A stretch of 64,000 nt of DNA from Bacteroidaceae bacterium (lineage in GTDB: Bacteria; Bacteroidota; Bacteroidia; Bacteroidales; Bacteroidaceae), in the NCBI GenBank assembly GCA_017645655.1, contig JAGCNZ010000098.1:23148-87147 (forward strand), in the 5' to 3' direction. A program made the translations under genes and the position numbers. Below, in pieces: positions 62,475 through 64,000 of the stretch. Position 1 is the first letter of the stretch. The number at the start of each line of letters is the position of its first letter. Below the pieces are notes generated by a model that saw only the letters and a program-made list of their open reading frames with translations, did no database searches and was not told where the DNA came from.

Positions 62475-62739
62475 GAATCTTTGGGCTTATGCAACAAAGC
62501 CTCTATATGCGATAAAAAGCGTGTCCGCTCCTTACCAGATATAGAGGCCGTGACATTGCCCAAATGAATGATAAGTGACGTCCACGCTATAAACGCAGAC
62601 AATCACAATTATCGAATTCATTTTACTTTTAGAAATTTGTCACGTTTCTATATCTTCTAATAATTGCTCTTGTCGAGATTATTAATACCATTAAGTTCCG
62701 AGGGCGCCTCCACTGAGGCTATTTTTGCCCTTTCGCTTG

Positions 62740-62747
62740 CAAAGATA
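62740..62747 (-). promoter_or_regulatory. -7 box of the methyltransferase operon
   Basis: On the minus strand the box reads TATCTTTG, giving a leader of about 290 nt with a GCCTC-AGTG-GAGGC hairpin. The 694-bp gap 62444-63137 has no plausible gene; besides this it holds array B2 and the gapA terminator. Confidence 0.6.
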
Positions 62748-62818
62748 CACATTTTTCTCGTATCTGCAAAGCTCAGAGAAGAAAAGATTAGGTATGGGAG
62801 TGCAGATTGGCAAATTAC

Positions 62819-62992
62819 GAAGCGTGTTTGGCAGGGCAATGAAACGTGCCAAATCGGGATATACAACGTGCCGTGCGGGGATACTCAACAGGTCGCGTGA
62901 CGTTTTAGCGGCCGCTAAAAGAATTCACGGCGGCCGCCAAAAGAAACCGTAGCGCCCGCCAAAAATATTCACGGCGCCCGCTAAGAACCGAA
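62819..62992. repeat. Composite 22-bp-pitch array B2
   Basis: Cores at 62821 (AGCGTG), 62843 and 62865 (AACGTG), 62887 (AACAGG), then 62908 and 62930 (GCGGCCGC), 62952 and 62974 (GCGCCCGC): steps 22, 22, 22, 21, 22, 22, 22, identical to B1. The centre includes a perfect 18-bp palindrome TTTTAGCGGCCGCTAAAA (62903-62920), and the end is TAAGAACC as in B1. Confidence 0.92.
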
Positions 62993-63082
62993 TTTTATAT
63001 ATGGGGAAGTGGCGACGCAGACAAGGACGTTTGCCGAGACATCATGCATAATGCTGAAGTTCGGAAAGTTAAATATAATACA

Positions 63083-63115
63083 AAAAAAGAGAGGGCACCA
63101 TTGGGTACCCTCTCA
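63083..63115 (-). terminator. Terminator of gapA
   Basis: On the minus strand GAGAGGGTACC pairs with GGTGCCCTCTC (one mismatch or G-T pair) around CAAT and is followed by seven T residues. Confidence 0.92.
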
Positions 63116-63137
63116 TTGTATAGATGCTTTTTAACGA

Positions 63138-64000
63138 TTAGAGCTCAGCAAAGTACTTGATGGTGCGAACCATCTGGCTTGTGTAGCTGTTCTCGTTGTC
63201 GTACCAGCTGACTACCTGTACGAGGCTGTTGCCGTCTTCCATCTTGCTTACCATGGTCTGGTTTGCGTCGAAGAGGCTGCCGAACTTCATGCCGATGATG
63301 TCGCTGCTGACGAGCTTCTCCTCGGTGTAGCCGAAGCTCTCGTTGGTAGCTGCCTTCATGGCTGCGTTGATGCCTTCAACGGTAACGTCACCCTTAACGA
63401 CTGCGTGCAGGATGGTGGTAGAGCCTGTGAAGGTGGGTACGCGCTGAGCGGCGCCGATGAGCTTGCCGTTGAGTTCGGGAATTACGAGACCGATAGCCTT
63501 GGCAGCACCTGTGCTGTTGGGAACGATGTTGGCAGCACCGGCACGGGCACGCTGCAGGTCACCCTTGCGCTGAGGACCGTCGAGAATCATCTGGTCGCCA
63601 GTGTAAGCGTGTACGGTGGTCATGATACCGCTCTGGATGGGAGCGTAGTCGTTGAGAGCCTTTGTCATGGGAGCGAGGCAGTTGGTGGTGCAGCTGGCAG
63701 CGCTGATGACGTTATCTTCCTTCTTCAGAGTCTTGTGGTTCACGTTGTAAACGATGGTGGGGAGGTCGTTGCCTGCAGGTGCAGAGATGACAACCTTCTT
63801 GGCACCAGCCTGGATGTGAGCCATTGACTTTTCCTTAGAGGTATAGAAACCTGTGCACTCCAGAACTACGTCAACACCGATCTGGCCCCAAGGGAGCTCA
63901 GCTGCGTTTGGCATAGCATAGATGGTAATCTCCTTACCGTCCACGATGATTGAGTTCTCAGTAGCCTCCACGGTGTGCTTGTTCTCGCCGAACTTGCCGC
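63138..64000 (-). CDS. gapA: Glyceraldehyde-3-phosphate dehydrogenase, 5' end cut by window
   Basis: Glycolytic enzyme converting glyceraldehyde 3-phosphate to 1,3-bisphosphoglycerate with NAD. The visible part (287 codons) lacks about the first 50 residues, which lie beyond the window; the reading frame is open to 64000 ([16 protein letters not shown]), so the GTG near 63971 is not the real start. Catalytic cysteine in [33 protein letters not shown], the phosphate-binding [20 protein letters not shown] and C-terminal [14 protein letters not shown] are all present. The strong terminator at 63083 and high codon bias fit a highly expressed single gene. Confidence 0.97.
   Translation of the reverse strand, partial: GKFGENKHTVEATENSIIVDGKEITIYAMPNAAELPWGQIGVDVVLECTGFYTSKEKSMAHIQAGAKKVVISAPAGNDLPTIVYNVNHKTLKKEDNVISAASCTTNCLAPMTKALNDYAPIQSGIMTTVHAYTGDQMILDGPQRKGDLQRARAGAANIVPNSTGAAKAIGLVIPELNGKLIGAAQRVPTFTGSTTILHAVVKGDVTVEGINAAMKAATNESFGYTEEKLVSSDIIGMKFGSLFDANQTMVSKMEDGNSLVQVVSWYDNENSYTSQMVRTIKYFAEL

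Noticed and set aside
62657-62952. Several short frames on both strands upstream of the methyltransferase
   Set aside because: They overlap the promoter and array B2, have no ribosome site or family similarity, and are best seen as noncoding.

Overview
The window looks like chromosomal DNA from a Bacteroidales bacterium, most likely a Prevotella-like member of the Prevotellaceae. The evidence is a SusC/SusD pair, an ArgF'-type (succinyl/acetyl-ornithine) transcarbamylase, gldE/lptC, a SecA of 1154 residues, DUF4302, DUF4105 and DUF4924 proteins, secreted proteins ending in a GQ-V-GIV-GKKVL-K tail, and many promoters with the Bacteroidetes -7 box TAnnTTTG (seen as TATCTTTG or TACCTTTG).

Layout. 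1-10568 (minus) is an arginine/proline biosynthesis operon: argR, a GNAT acyltransferase, argG, argC, argD, proC, proB, proA, an XRE-cupin regulator, an acyl-CoA synthetase and argF' (cut by the window start). 10703-14674 (minus) is coaX, an outer-membrane protein, lptC and gldE. 15043-25414 (plus) carries an HGSNAT-like membrane acyltransferase, a DUF4105 protein, a degenerate alkaline-phosphatase-fold protein, secA, an unknown acidic protein and a PpiD-like chaperone. 25748-38960 (minus) is a SusC/SusD locus with two secreted metalloproteases and no glycosidase, which suggests protein or peptide use. 39471-44366 (minus) has a carboxyltransferase without its biotin lysine, folB, a nitroreductase fused to a ribonucleotide-reductase tail, and dnaA. 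45144-49016 (plus) has rpe, a short comEC and a secreted six-hairpin glycosidase. 49199-51608 (minus) has a ClC channel and sua5.

51797-55954 is accessory. A DUF3791-DUF3990-DUF3791 gene trio sits between a copied prfC 3' end and a copied sua5 5' end. It is followed by an A+T-rich stretch with an orphan 5S-like sequence, tiny membrane ORFs, an unknown gene and a ten-unit 41-bp hairpin array. prfC, a DUF4924 gene and a LysE-type exporter (minus) and a ROK glucokinase (plus) follow. The window ends with an EcoRI-family methyltransferase plus DUF262-HNH pair and the 3' part of gapA.

The most unusual signal is not coding. Six intergenic arrays have palindromic cores at a strict 22-bp pitch with one 21-bp step: four CACGTG arrays and two composite ACGTG/GCGGCCGC arrays. 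A separate array has ten 17-bp hairpins at an exact 41-bp pitch whose arms change together. Many leaders and two promoters also carry 7-bp tandem repeats, and one heptamer run lies inside a signal-peptide coding region. No tRNA, CRISPR array, transposase or integrase was recognised.
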